A stretch of DNA of 64,000 bases from SZUA-365 sp049663345. GTDB taxonomy: Bacteria; Bacteroidota; Ignavibacteria; SZUA-365. The first letter of the stretch is position 1, and each line of letters starts with the position of its first letter. The DNA is taken from assembly GCA_049663345.1 (NCBI GenBank), contig JBATDG010000038.1, positions 1 through 64,000 on the forward strand, written 5' to 3'. Under the pieces are notes generated by a model. It saw only the letters and a list, made by a program, of their open reading frames with translations, was not told the origin of the DNA and ran no database searches. Positions 44,892 through 52,980 of this stretch are shown here, piece by piece. A program made the translations under genes and the position numbers.

Positions 44892-46215
44892 TGCCGGTCT
44901 CCTCGCGCATATTCTTAAGCCATAGAAGAGCGCTCTCTTTGCGGGCCTCGCCGGTCGGATGGTGTTTAACGAAGCGCTCCAACGTACCGGATGTCATTAG
45001 ACGCCCGAGTGAGCCTTGAGAGATCAATTCTGGATAGTCGGGTACCTCGGCCAGGCGGACGAGTCGGCTGCTACCATCCCTCGGGTCGCGATAGCAGAAT
45101 ACTACATCCGGAATGGCTGCATCCGGCAGGGCATCCAGCATAGCGGGATTGTGGGTAGAGAGCAGCACTCGCAAAGAACGTGTAGTAGCAATTTGTTGGA
45201 TTTTTGCAAGCAGGTGCTTTGCGCGACTGGGATGAACCCCATTATCGATTTCTTCTATTACCACAAGGCTACCTTTAGGGGCGGAAAGCATCGCGGCGGC
45301 AATTGCTAGCACCCTCAAGGTACCGTCTGACAACAAAGAGGCATCATATTCCTTAGCCTGGCCACCAAACGTCTCGGTAAGTGTGACCATTACGCCTCCA
45401 CGAGGTTCCTTCAGAAATGACAGCCCCGCAATGTCTTGTTCAGGAAGACTCTGGATGAACTCGAGAATAACTTTGCGGTTCTCCACGAATGGACTGCGAT
45501 CAGCGTCATTTTCTTCCCCCCAGAGATTGTAGAGCACAGCTGAGAGATTGCGCCCGTTTCCTTGGAGTGTCGCATCCGATGGGAACGAGTAGTCACGCAT
45601 CTGCACCGGAACCGGATCAAGAAACATCATCGAGGAAAGCCATGATTCCAATTGCTTCACAACCGGGGGAATCCGTTCACGAGATGCCTTGTGCCCGGAT
45701 TCGAAGGTTGCGGGACTGACGAGTTGGGAAAAAATCGCCATTTGGTCGGAGCAGGTCACATGGGGTTTGTTGCGCCCTCTGGCGAAATTATTGTACTCTA
45801 CCCCGACATCCGTGCCCTGACCAGTCGATGGCTGGCTCAGGCTGTAAAGAGGGACAATGGCACCGGCGTGATTTAATGATTCCGAAGTGATGTGGAGTCC
45901 ATCCGCCCGCCGTCTTATCGTCATCGACAGCCGGTTCCATTCGGATGCGCTGGTTTCAACACCCAGCGTAAATGATTCGGCGCGTTGCCAAGCCAGGGTT
46001 TCCACTGTACCGCGCAACACATTATCACCGCTTTGTACCGCGAACTGAATCGCCGACAGACGCTGCCCATTCGCAAGCCAGCACAGTAACTGCACCCCTT
46101 CAATCGCATTACTCTTGCCGGATGCATTGGCCCCGATTAACACCGTGAGTGGTGCCAATGGTAATTTGGCTCCTTGATAGCTTTTAAAATCATTGAAGGT
46201 GATGGCGGTCAGCAT
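44884..46215 (-). CDS. AAA15/21-type ATPase inserted in the BREX operon
   Basis: A 443-residue ABC/SMC-like ATPase of the OLD/RloA kind. It has ITFNDFKSYQGAKLPLAPLT then VLIGANASGKSN (Walker A, Lys34), a signature-type LLSDGTLRVLAIAAAML, Walker B LVVIEEIDNGVHPS, and the H-loop region VLLSTHNPAMLD. No TOPRIM domain follows, so the nuclease is probably the PIN-like protein encoded next. It overlaps brxC by 7 bp and the PIN-like gene by 8 bp. ATPase-nuclease pairs of this type work as separate defence modules; here it is embedded between brxC and pglX. Confidence 0.85.
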   Translation of the reverse strand: MLTAITFNDFKSYQGAKLPLAPLTVLIGANASGKSNAIEGVQLLCWLANGQRLSAIQFAVQSGDNVLRGTVETLAWQRAESFTLGVETSASEWNRLSMTIRRRADGLHITSESLNHAGAIVPLYSLSQPSTGQGTDVGVEYNNFARGRNKPHVTCSDQMAIFSQLVSPATFESGHKASRERIPPVVKQLESWLSSMMFLDPVPVQMRDYSFPSDATLQGNGRNLSAVLYNLWGEENDADRSPFVENRKVILEFIQSLPEQDIAGLSFLKEPRGGVMVTLTETFGGQAKEYDASLLSDGTLRVLAIAAAMLSAPKGSLVVIEEIDNGVHPSRAKHLLAKIQQIATTRSLRVLLSTHNPAMLDALPDAAIPDVVFCYRDPRDGSSRLVRLAEVPDYPELISQGSLGRLMTSGTLERFVKHHPTGEARKESALLWLKNMREETGNE

Positions 46216-49200
46216 GTCGGATTACCCTCGATCTTAATAGTCACTTCGATGTCGCTGTAGATGGCCAGCTCTGCCCTTAATGCCTGCAGGGAACGGATCA
46301 GCGCTTCCAAGTCGGCGGTGTTCTTGATGGTGGCCGGAATGTTGATGCTGCGCGTAAGCCGGGTCTGCCCAGACTTATTCGCTTCCTTGCGCTCCTCGTC
46401 TAGCCGGGCCAGTTGACGCTCACGGGCGATCTTGACAACCCCATCACGGACGGCAGCTACCTGGGCCCGCAGGTCAAAGGACTGGTTCAGGAGTTGCTTT
46501 ATTCCGGCCAGGTCGTCGGTGCTATCCACCTTGATGCTCTCCACCTGGTTAAGCACCTCCGAACGCTCGTCCTGGCCAAGCTCGTCCCATTGCGGCAAGC
46601 GTAGTAACTCGTCGGCGGTCTCATACAGGGTGTGTTTCTGGGCTTCAACCATGGCGACAGCGGCATCTCGGGTGCGGATCTTGATCGTGGTCAGCGCGGT
46701 ATTCAGATCGGCTGCCTGGGTGTAAAAGTCTACCTGACTTAGGCGCTGGGCAACTTGGATCAACTCCTCAGCTAAGTCATGGCGAAGCTGCCCGGGCACG
46801 CCTGAATCGGGCAGCACTTCAATCTCGCGGCGATGCTGCTGCAGATCGCGAATGGTCGCGTCGAGACCGTTCTTCAGGGCACGGTCTACCTCGGTGGCCC
46901 ACTTCAAACCACGGTAGAGCGGGGACTCCTCGGCACCAAGCCGCTGTGGTGCATCGGAAGCATCCGTCAAAAGAATGTCCGTCAACTCCTGATTCAGCGA
47001 ACGCACGACATCCGCGCCGGGTAGGCCGAGGACGTCGAGTCGCTCGGCCAGCGGTCCGAACTGGTGCTGAAACTTCGGGAGCTGCTTGGTGGCGGTCTTG
47101 CTGATCTCGTCTTCCAGCGGGATGACCGTGTCACCCACCAGGTCGGTCAGGCGCGTAGCCGCCAAGGCCAGGACTTCATTGGATGGGCGCTCGTCCCGCA
47201 GGGAGATGCCAACGGTCTTGAATGAGATGTTGGTGCGGAGCGCGTCAATGGCCTGCTGTCCGTTGACCGTAACCTCGCGACCAGACACTTTGAGCTTGAT
47301 CTCTCCCGCTACTAACATGGCGGCGACCAGGTAGCGCAGCGTGTCTTGGGACCACCCGAAGGGCGCGTCTGTGAAGAAGTCGATCATTCGTTTGCCCTCA
47401 ACCGACCCGTGCCGGTTGATGTAGTCACGGATGCTGACAATGGCCTTGTGGTCGGTCATGATGTGAGGCGTACCGCTGGTAACCTGAACGAGACCCAGCG
47501 GATCGACCATGGATGTAACAGCCTTCAGGTTGCCGACACGCAAGAACTTCTCGGCCAGCGTGGTTTCAGCACGAACCGGGGCCTCGCCGTAGCGATCAAA
47601 GACCTGCTCGGCAACTTCCGCGAGGTGCTTTTTTACGGCCACAATTAGATCGTGGTCGACACTGGCCACTGCCGTTGTCTGGCTCCGGAAAATGAATGAA
47701 CCTTGGACCAGGCTGCGCTTGAGCAGATGCTCGAGTTCGCCGGTCAATTTGGTGGCGCGGTCGGTTTGTGCTGCGCAGTACTCCTTGACCTCCGCATCTG
47801 GGTCGTTGCGGTGGCGCTGGGCGACCTCCCGGCAACGGTAGATTTCCGCAACCTTATCTTCAGCCTCCTGGGAAGTACGTCCCAAAAGGTAGATGGTGTT
47901 CTGGGCGCTACGCTGGCGCGATTCCTCGACGAGGCGCGTCCGGGCCGTGTCATAATCATTGGCGGCAACGTACTCGACCATGGTTTGAATCGTCTCTCGC
48001 TCGCCCGCCAAGCTCGACATCATGGAACCCACCACTGTCTTCAAGCCGGACGTGACAGCAAGCGAGCCGTGCAGCCGCGCGGAAGGTAATGGACTGAATG
48101 CGTCGCGAAGCGCTTCGTTCTGAATCCGCCGGGTCTCGGTGCTCCGTAGAGGAATTTGGCCACGCTCCTGGTCGATGTCGTTTAGTTTTTCGCTAAAGAA
48201 GCACAGGTTGCCGTCCTTTTCTCCAAAGGGGACGATGCCGTCCGCGATAAGTTCGGCGATTGCGGCATCGACTTTGTCCCGCTGAGAGGGTGCGTCAATG
48301 GCCGGGTGCATCAAGCTGCATACGTTCTGCGCCGTCACCGGCATGTTGCCCAACACCTGCAGCACAGCCACCGTCTTCGCTACCTCCTGGTGAAGCTGCG
48401 AATTGGGGAAGCGGATTATCACCTTACCGACGGCTTGGTGGATGGATAGGAAGGCTCGTCGGATGTCTTTCTCCAGCACATCGTAAAGAGTGACCGTGGT
48501 CGCCAGCCAGCCCACAGGCCTGTTGGCAACGGGTTCTTGATCGTCGGGCCCTTCAACCAGGATGTCCTGGATAACCTTGATCGCTGAGCGCAGGCCGATC
48601 CCACCAGTGGACTTCGCTAGGGCACCCAGAAGATGAAGCAGAATGTCAAAGTGTGCGGTCAGGAATGGATATAGATTGACGAACGTCTCCTTGTCGAAGT
48701 CCGAGTCGTAGTAGCGCGCGTCCTGTAGCTTGGTGTTGTGCCGCAGCCCTTGGCCATGTTTGTCAAAGAGGTCTTCGATGGACGCCTTGCCGTCCGGGGA
48801 CTTGCCGAGGAGCCTCCGATAGCAGATTTCCTTGATGTCTCTGGATTCAAGGTCAATCTGAATGGGGAAGCGATCCTTGAGCTTGTGCAATTGGGGCGAG
48901 TTCAGTGCCGCACGGGGATCGTCCTCGGTCAGCGTCTGCTGGGCCGTGCCGATGATCCAGGCATTGCCACCGCCGATAGCCTTCAAATTTTTCGCTAATC
49001 CGTCAAGGTTCAATATCAGATTTTGTCGCGAGCCGACATACTGTCCTACCTCGTCGATAATGAAGACCACGAAATCCTTGCCGGTCGTCTCGCGGACAAT
49101 GTCGAGCATCTCCTTGACGCGCTCGTTCTCGAAGCGCACGAAGTCGGCGGTCTCCGTGCTGAATGCGGTAGGCGACTTGAAGAGCTGGGGATACATCTCG

Positions 49201-49847
49201 TGCGCGATTTCGGGAATCAAGCTGTCGATAACCAGCGGGTCGTTCTGGACCTCCTTCCAGGAAGCGCCAATGTCTTGCTGAATGCGCATGGTGAACTCGT
49301 CATAGCGTCCGTCCTTCTGCATCCGGCGTTCAAACGCTGCGACCTTGAGGTTTCGCGAGTAGCCAGCCCACTGGAGAACCTTGTAGTAGAGAACGGTGGA
49401 CACGTCCTCCATGGTAGCCCCCGCGAGCATTTCACTGGCGAGGTCGAGCAGGACAACCGCGGCCGGATGCCTACTAGCGAGTGTCGCCAACTGGGCTCGG
49501 GTTGTTGCCTTGTTGAGCCGATCCTGAAGATACTTAAGAAACGGCGTGCCTTCGATGGTGACGCTCTCGTCTAAGGCCAGCCCCAGGTATTTTGTAAATG
49601 AACTCTTGCCCGATCCATAGAAACCGGAGACCCAGACGCCGACTTCATTCTCGCCACCCATTTCCATGGCGGCTTGCATGCGGGTGATTAAGCGCTCAAA
49701 TTGGTCTTCGATGCTGTCGGTAAAGATGTACTCGGTGATTTCGGCCTTCAGCCGGGCCTCTTGCGAGGCGCTGTAGGTAATGACCTTCTCAATTGTCCGG
49801 TAGATGTCCTTGGCCGGATCGAAGAGTTGTTTGATTTGAGTGGACAT
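46209..49847 (-). CDS. brxC: BREX P-loop protein BrxC
   Basis: A 1212-residue protein with VWVSGFYGSGKSSFTKYLG (Walker A, Lys81) and FVVFIIDEVGQYV (Walker B), and the BrxC-typical N-terminus LFDPAKDIYRTIEKVI. The long helical C-terminal region fits BrxC/PglY ATPases. BrxC is a core ATPase of the exclusion machinery and is needed with BrxB, PglX and PglZ for methylation and defence in type 1 systems. It starts 15 bp after the brxB stop. Confidence 0.95.
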   Translation of the reverse strand: MSTQIKQLFDPAKDIYRTIEKVITYSASQEARLKAEITEYIFTDSIEDQFERLITRMQAAMEMGGENEVGVWVSGFYGSGKSSFTKYLGLALDESVTIEGTPFLKYLQDRLNKATTRAQLATLASRHPAAVVLLDLASEMLAGATMEDVSTVLYYKVLQWAGYSRNLKVAAFERRMQKDGRYDEFTMRIQQDIGASWKEVQNDPLVIDSLIPEIAHEMYPQLFKSPTAFSTETADFVRFENERVKEMLDIVRETTGKDFVVFIIDEVGQYVGSRQNLILNLDGLAKNLKAIGGGNAWIIGTAQQTLTEDDPRAALNSPQLHKLKDRFPIQIDLESRDIKEICYRRLLGKSPDGKASIEDLFDKHGQGLRHNTKLQDARYYDSDFDKETFVNLYPFLTAHFDILLHLLGALAKSTGGIGLRSAIKVIQDILVEGPDDQEPVANRPVGWLATTVTLYDVLEKDIRRAFLSIHQAVGKVIIRFPNSQLHQEVAKTVAVLQVLGNMPVTAQNVCSLMHPAIDAPSQRDKVDAAIAELIADGIVPFGEKDGNLCFFSEKLNDIDQERGQIPLRSTETRRIQNEALRDAFSPLPSARLHGSLAVTSGLKTVVGSMMSSLAGERETIQTMVEYVAANDYDTARTRLVEESRQRSAQNTIYLLGRTSQEAEDKVAEIYRCREVAQRHRNDPDAEVKEYCAAQTDRATKLTGELEHLLKRSLVQGSFIFRSQTTAVASVDHDLIVAVKKHLAEVAEQVFDRYGEAPVRAETTLAEKFLRVGNLKAVTSMVDPLGLVQVTSGTPHIMTDHKAIVSIRDYINRHGSVEGKRMIDFFTDAPFGWSQDTLRYLVAAMLVAGEIKLKVSGREVTVNGQQAIDALRTNISFKTVGISLRDERPSNEVLALAATRLTDLVGDTVIPLEDEISKTATKQLPKFQHQFGPLAERLDVLGLPGADVVRSLNQELTDILLTDASDAPQRLGAEESPLYRGLKWATEVDRALKNGLDATIRDLQQHRREIEVLPDSGVPGQLRHDLAEELIQVAQRLSQVDFYTQAADLNTALTTIKIRTRDAAVAMVEAQKHTLYETADELLRLPQWDELGQDERSEVLNQVESIKVDSTDDLAGIKQLLNQSFDLRAQVAAVRDGVVKIARERQLARLDEERKEANKSGQTRLTRSINIPATIKNTADLEALIRSLQALRAELAIYSDIEVTIKIEGNPTC

Positions 49848-49862
49848 ATAAAAATTCCTCCG

Positions 49863-50435
49863 TTATCCGCCGACATGCACCGATCGGTAATTACCGTCTT
49901 CGGGGTAGAACCCCATGAACTTAAGCCGAGTTTTCCCCGTGCGCTCCCCCGGGTAAAGGAAGACAGTCGGCACGTGAAACTTCCCGTATAGCTGGCTCTC
50001 GATGGCACCGATGCGCATGTAGGGGTGGAGAGCCTCGAGGTCCGTTACAATGAGCAAGGCGTTCGACTTGTCCAGGAGTTCGGTCAGCTTCGCCTCGATA
50101 CGCTGTTGCAGTGCCCCCTGGCTCAATGCATTGGCCAGCGACTCGTTGGTGCGTTTCCATGCTTGGGGGGCTTTGCGATCGGCCGCCAGCCAGATTCTGC
50201 GCGGCGCGGCAGACTTCAGAATCGCGTCGATGTGCTCGGCGATGGAGAACACATGCACGTGCCAGCCCTGATTGCGCAGCTTGGCGATCCAGGCGGGCAG
50301 CGAACGCTTAACCTCCAGAATCTGAGCAGGTTTGAATACAAGGTAGTACATCGGCTCGAAGCTGGCATGGCCGAGATCCCGGCCGTTACGCATGCGCTCG
50401 ATGAGTTCGTCGAAATTAGCCTTCAGAAATGGCAC
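49863..50435 (-). CDS. brxB: BREX protein BrxB (DUF1788)
   Basis: A 190-residue protein. The start is GTG at 50435, preceded by AAAGGAGC; upstream codons in the same frame overlap brxA and lack a site. The DUF1788 features are present: ANFDELIERM, YYLVFKPAQILEVKRSLPAW, and ALLIVTDLEALHPYMRIGAIE with PTVFLYPGERTGKTRLKFMG. BrxB is a small core BREX component of unknown biochemical role. It overlaps the end of brxA by 20 bp. Confidence 0.9.
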   Translation of the reverse strand: MPFLKANFDELIERMRNGRDLGHASFEPMYYLVFKPAQILEVKRSLPAWIAKLRNQGWHVHVFSIAEHIDAILKSAAPRRIWLAADRKAPQAWKRTNESLANALSQGALQQRIEAKLTELLDKSNALLIVTDLEALHPYMRIGAIESQLYGKFHVPTVFLYPGERTGKTRLKFMGFYPEDGNYRSVHVGG

Positions 50436-51201
50436 GTGACAGCTCCTTTGAATCCTTACATTGCCAACCGATGCGAATGACATCGCCCGCGGTCTGTACC
50501 ATAAACACACCCTTCAAAGCTAGTCGTCTCAATTCTGCAACGACATCTGATCGATCCATGCCAAAAAGCGCCCAATTGGGGTGAGCAACGACATTATTGT
50601 CCCCCAAGCCGGAGAAGTGAAGATCGTAGGCCAACACGATAGCCGCTCTGGGCTCAATTCGGTAAGACGTTATTCTGCGATTACTCTTGGCAACGCGCTC
50701 GAGAAGACCAAAATCGCCACAGGCACCAGTAAGGTAGGCAGACACTCTTTGGACTGTGCCTTCCGACCAGGGTGTACCAGTCAGCCCGTGTTGATTGGCA
50801 TTAATGACAAATTCTCGAGCAAGCTGATTGGAAATCACTTCACGTCCAGACGAATAGGCGGGCCAGTAAACCTCAAGGATGAAATCCTCAAGGATCGCGT
50901 TTGCGCGACATGTGTATATGAGTAATGCCTGCTCCAGGTCACGTTGGCTCATCGTAGGAAGAAGAGTCTGCAGATATTCCGCAGGTTTTCCCTGATGGGT
51001 AAGCAATCTCGGGGCGAAACATTCCGCTACCAAATTTTGAAGACGCCGGGCAGAAATCCCAGGAAATCGCCCAGATTCTAAAGCTTTTTGTCGAAGCTGA
51101 CTGGAAGACATCCCCGGCTGCCATAGGTCAAGCAAGATCCTCGTCTCGCCCACCATTCCAAGTCCTGCCTGAAGTTGTGTCGTGTATCGTTTCTTCGTCA
51201 T
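50416..51201 (-). CDS. brxA: BREX protein BrxA (DUF1819)
   Basis: A 261-residue protein with YTTQLQAGLGMVGETRILLD and ISARRLQNLVAECFAPRLL, matching the N-terminal helical region of BrxA. The C-terminal half carries winged-helix-like segments (EGTVQRVSAYLTGACGDFGLL). BrxA proteins bind DNA. Start and stop overlap both neighbours: 4 bp with brxE (ATGA type) and 20 bp with brxB. Confidence 0.85.
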   Translation of the reverse strand: MTKKRYTTQLQAGLGMVGETRILLDLWQPGMSSSQLRQKALESGRFPGISARRLQNLVAECFAPRLLTHQGKPAEYLQTLLPTMSQRDLEQALLIYTCRANAILEDFILEVYWPAYSSGREVISNQLAREFVINANQHGLTGTPWSEGTVQRVSAYLTGACGDFGLLERVAKSNRRITSYRIEPRAAIVLAYDLHFSGLGDNNVVAHPNWALFGMDRSDVVAELRRLALKGVFMVQTAGDVIRIGWQCKDSKELSRAISEG

Positions 51202-51701
51202 GCTCTATCAGAAAGAAAGGGGAATGTCTCTTGTTGAAGCTCAAACCCGCTGAAATAGAAAACTGCCGCATCCTTCCAAGATGATGTCTCCCGCAGTTTC
51301 GACAAATTGCCTACCCTCACGGGGCCTTGCGCTGGTTTCTGAACGCTGTCTGCAAAACCGCGAAGAAATTGCATCGCAGAGTCCCTGTCCTTCATGACGC
51401 CAACCATCTGAGGGTTGGTCCCAGTAATTGCGATTGAATGAAGCGCCTGTTCCATATCCTCTGGCAAGCGAAAAAGGTGAAAGACCTCGCCAACGCCGAT
51501 TCGGTCGTCATGTACCAATGCCGCGGCAGAAACGACTCCCTGGTACTGGGCATTCAAATACGTGCGGGGAAATATCGGTTCAAGGAATGCTTTTCCGTTT
51601 TTGCTGCAGAAGGCACTCGTCCACCACTTCGGATTTGCTTGTTCTCCAAGAAGTCCTACCGCCATTCTCAGTAACGCTAATTGTTCGATCAGCTGTGTCA
51701 T
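51198..51701 (-). CDS. brxE: BREX protein BrxE
   Basis: A 167-residue protein from the ATG at 51701, with TAGGAATTCG upstream. The pattern LALLRMAVGLLGEQANPKWW, LEPIFPRTYLNAQY, and HDDRIGVGEVFHLFRLPEDME fits the BrxE family, first defined in type 6 BREX loci. Its role is unknown. It is the first gene of the operon and overlaps brxA by 4 bp. Confidence 0.8.
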   Translation of the reverse strand: MTQLIEQLALLRMAVGLLGEQANPKWWTSAFCSKNGKAFLEPIFPRTYLNAQYQGVVSAAALVHDDRIGVGEVFHLFRLPEDMEQALHSIAITGTNPQMVGVMKDRDSAMQFLRGFADSVQKPAQGPVRVGNLSKLRETSSWKDAAVFYFSGFELQQETFPFLSDRA

Positions 51702-52171
51702 CGAATTCCTATAATAAATACACAACCCAACATGCGCTCTACGCGGCGTCTTGGCTTCACTTCAGTCAGCCAACGATGCTCCACGGTCGTCAGCATTTTC
51801 AATATCCAAGATAACAAGTTCAACTATGAGGTGGATCGTGCGATCCGTGGTTCTCCAGTGCATTTAAAGGTAGCAATATTAAATTTATCGATAAAGCTTG
51901 AGCTTCCCCCCCCCATCCTTTAGACAAAATCCGGGGTGGATTAAGCTATGTAATATCCATCGAATACTCCTGTGCGGGATTACCCCGAAAGTACAAGAAT
52001 ACTGAATGAAGTGCGAGTCCAACTCCCGGCGCCTTGTCGCCGGTCCTCGTTGATCTCTCTACGGGCCCCGTCGGCCCGTCTCCCGGCGCCGAGAAGCGCG
52101 AAAGATTCACTTCATTCCATCACGAGAAATATTCCATTTACACAAAACTCTGGACACTACCTCCACTTATA
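51702..52171. other. BREX upstream region with GC-rich hairpin
   Basis: No gene. It must hold the BREX promoter reading leftwards. At 52025-52091 a GC-rich block contains CTCCCGGCGCC twice and a hairpin ACGGGCC (52061-52067) / GGCCCGT (52073-52079). This block differs sharply in composition from the AT-rich surroundings and may be foreign or a relic of an integration site. Confidence 0.4.
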
Positions 52172-52558
52172 TCACAAGTCCTCATTCTCTTTCCCGATGT
52201 CGGTAGCCTTGGCTATGGACTTATTTCGAGCCTCCTCAATCCGAGATAACAATCGCCACCACTCTGATCCATCCGGACGAATATATCTGACGGCACCCGC
52301 GCGTACTAAAATCTTTCTAAGCTCGTTCTCCTCAAATCCACCTAACCTTTTCTGCAGTATTGCGAAAGACCTGTCGGTATATCCTTTGTGATTGAGATAG
52401 TAAAGCGCCGTTTGCTCAGCCATATATTCTGTCTTTATTGCTTCTAGGGCGATTTTAAGATCTGTTGACGCGCGATCTTTCTGGAGCCACCATGAAGTTC
52501 CAAAGCCCAGTAAAATCCCTATGAATCCGAAGAGACCATCGTAAATATCTGGGCTCAT
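52172..52558 (-). CDS. Small membrane-anchored hypothetical protein
   Basis: A 128-residue protein with one N-terminal transmembrane helix (YDGLFGFIGILLGFGTSWWLQ) followed by a charged helical cytoplasmic part and a Trp-rich turn (RYIRPDGSEWWRLLSRIEEARN). No family recognised. It precedes brxE on the same strand with a 470-bp gap, so it is probably a separate unit. Confidence 0.6.
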   Translation of the reverse strand: MSPDIYDGLFGFIGILLGFGTSWWLQKDRASTDLKIALEAIKTEYMAEQTALYYLNHKGYTDRSFAILQKRLGGFEENELRKILVRAGAVRYIRPDGSEWWRLLSRIEEARNKSIAKATDIGKENEDL

Positions 52559-52980
52559 ACTTCTTTACCTTGAATTGTGGAGTATAAAAAAACATCTTCT
52601 GTGAATATTTATTATCCGAACATTAGTCATTTAAGGCCAAGCTAATTCATTAAATCGTGGTTGTCAATCACAGATCATATGCCATCTCTACCTCCTCAAA
52701 TGCAATTCTTTCGCCACTCTCTGCATATCACCACACCACGATAAACCGCAACAAATCTTAGCCTCTTGGAAATCCGCTGACAGATTCATTAACGTATTGA
52801 TAGTCACCCTCAACATGTTGACTTAGCGAACGATTTCACACCAGCAATTTGTCTCTCTTGATTCGCACAATATACTCCAATGAGTTTTTAGCAGTCTGTC
52901 ACAAAACTAGCACTTTCGCCGGACTTCCAAACTGGTAAGTTCCGTGTGGTTTCTCCGAGGTATTAATGCCCAAGCGGCGC
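52559..52980. other. AT-rich intergenic region
   Basis: About 420 bp of AT-rich sequence with stops in all frames. No RNA gene, repeat or terminator stood out. It separates the AddA-like gene from the BREX side of the island. Confidence 0.4.

Noticed and set aside
51972..52391. 139-codon plus-strand gene upstream of BREX
   Set aside because: It crosses the GC-rich hairpin block and overlaps the minus-strand membrane-protein gene; no ribosome binding site or protein-like pattern.
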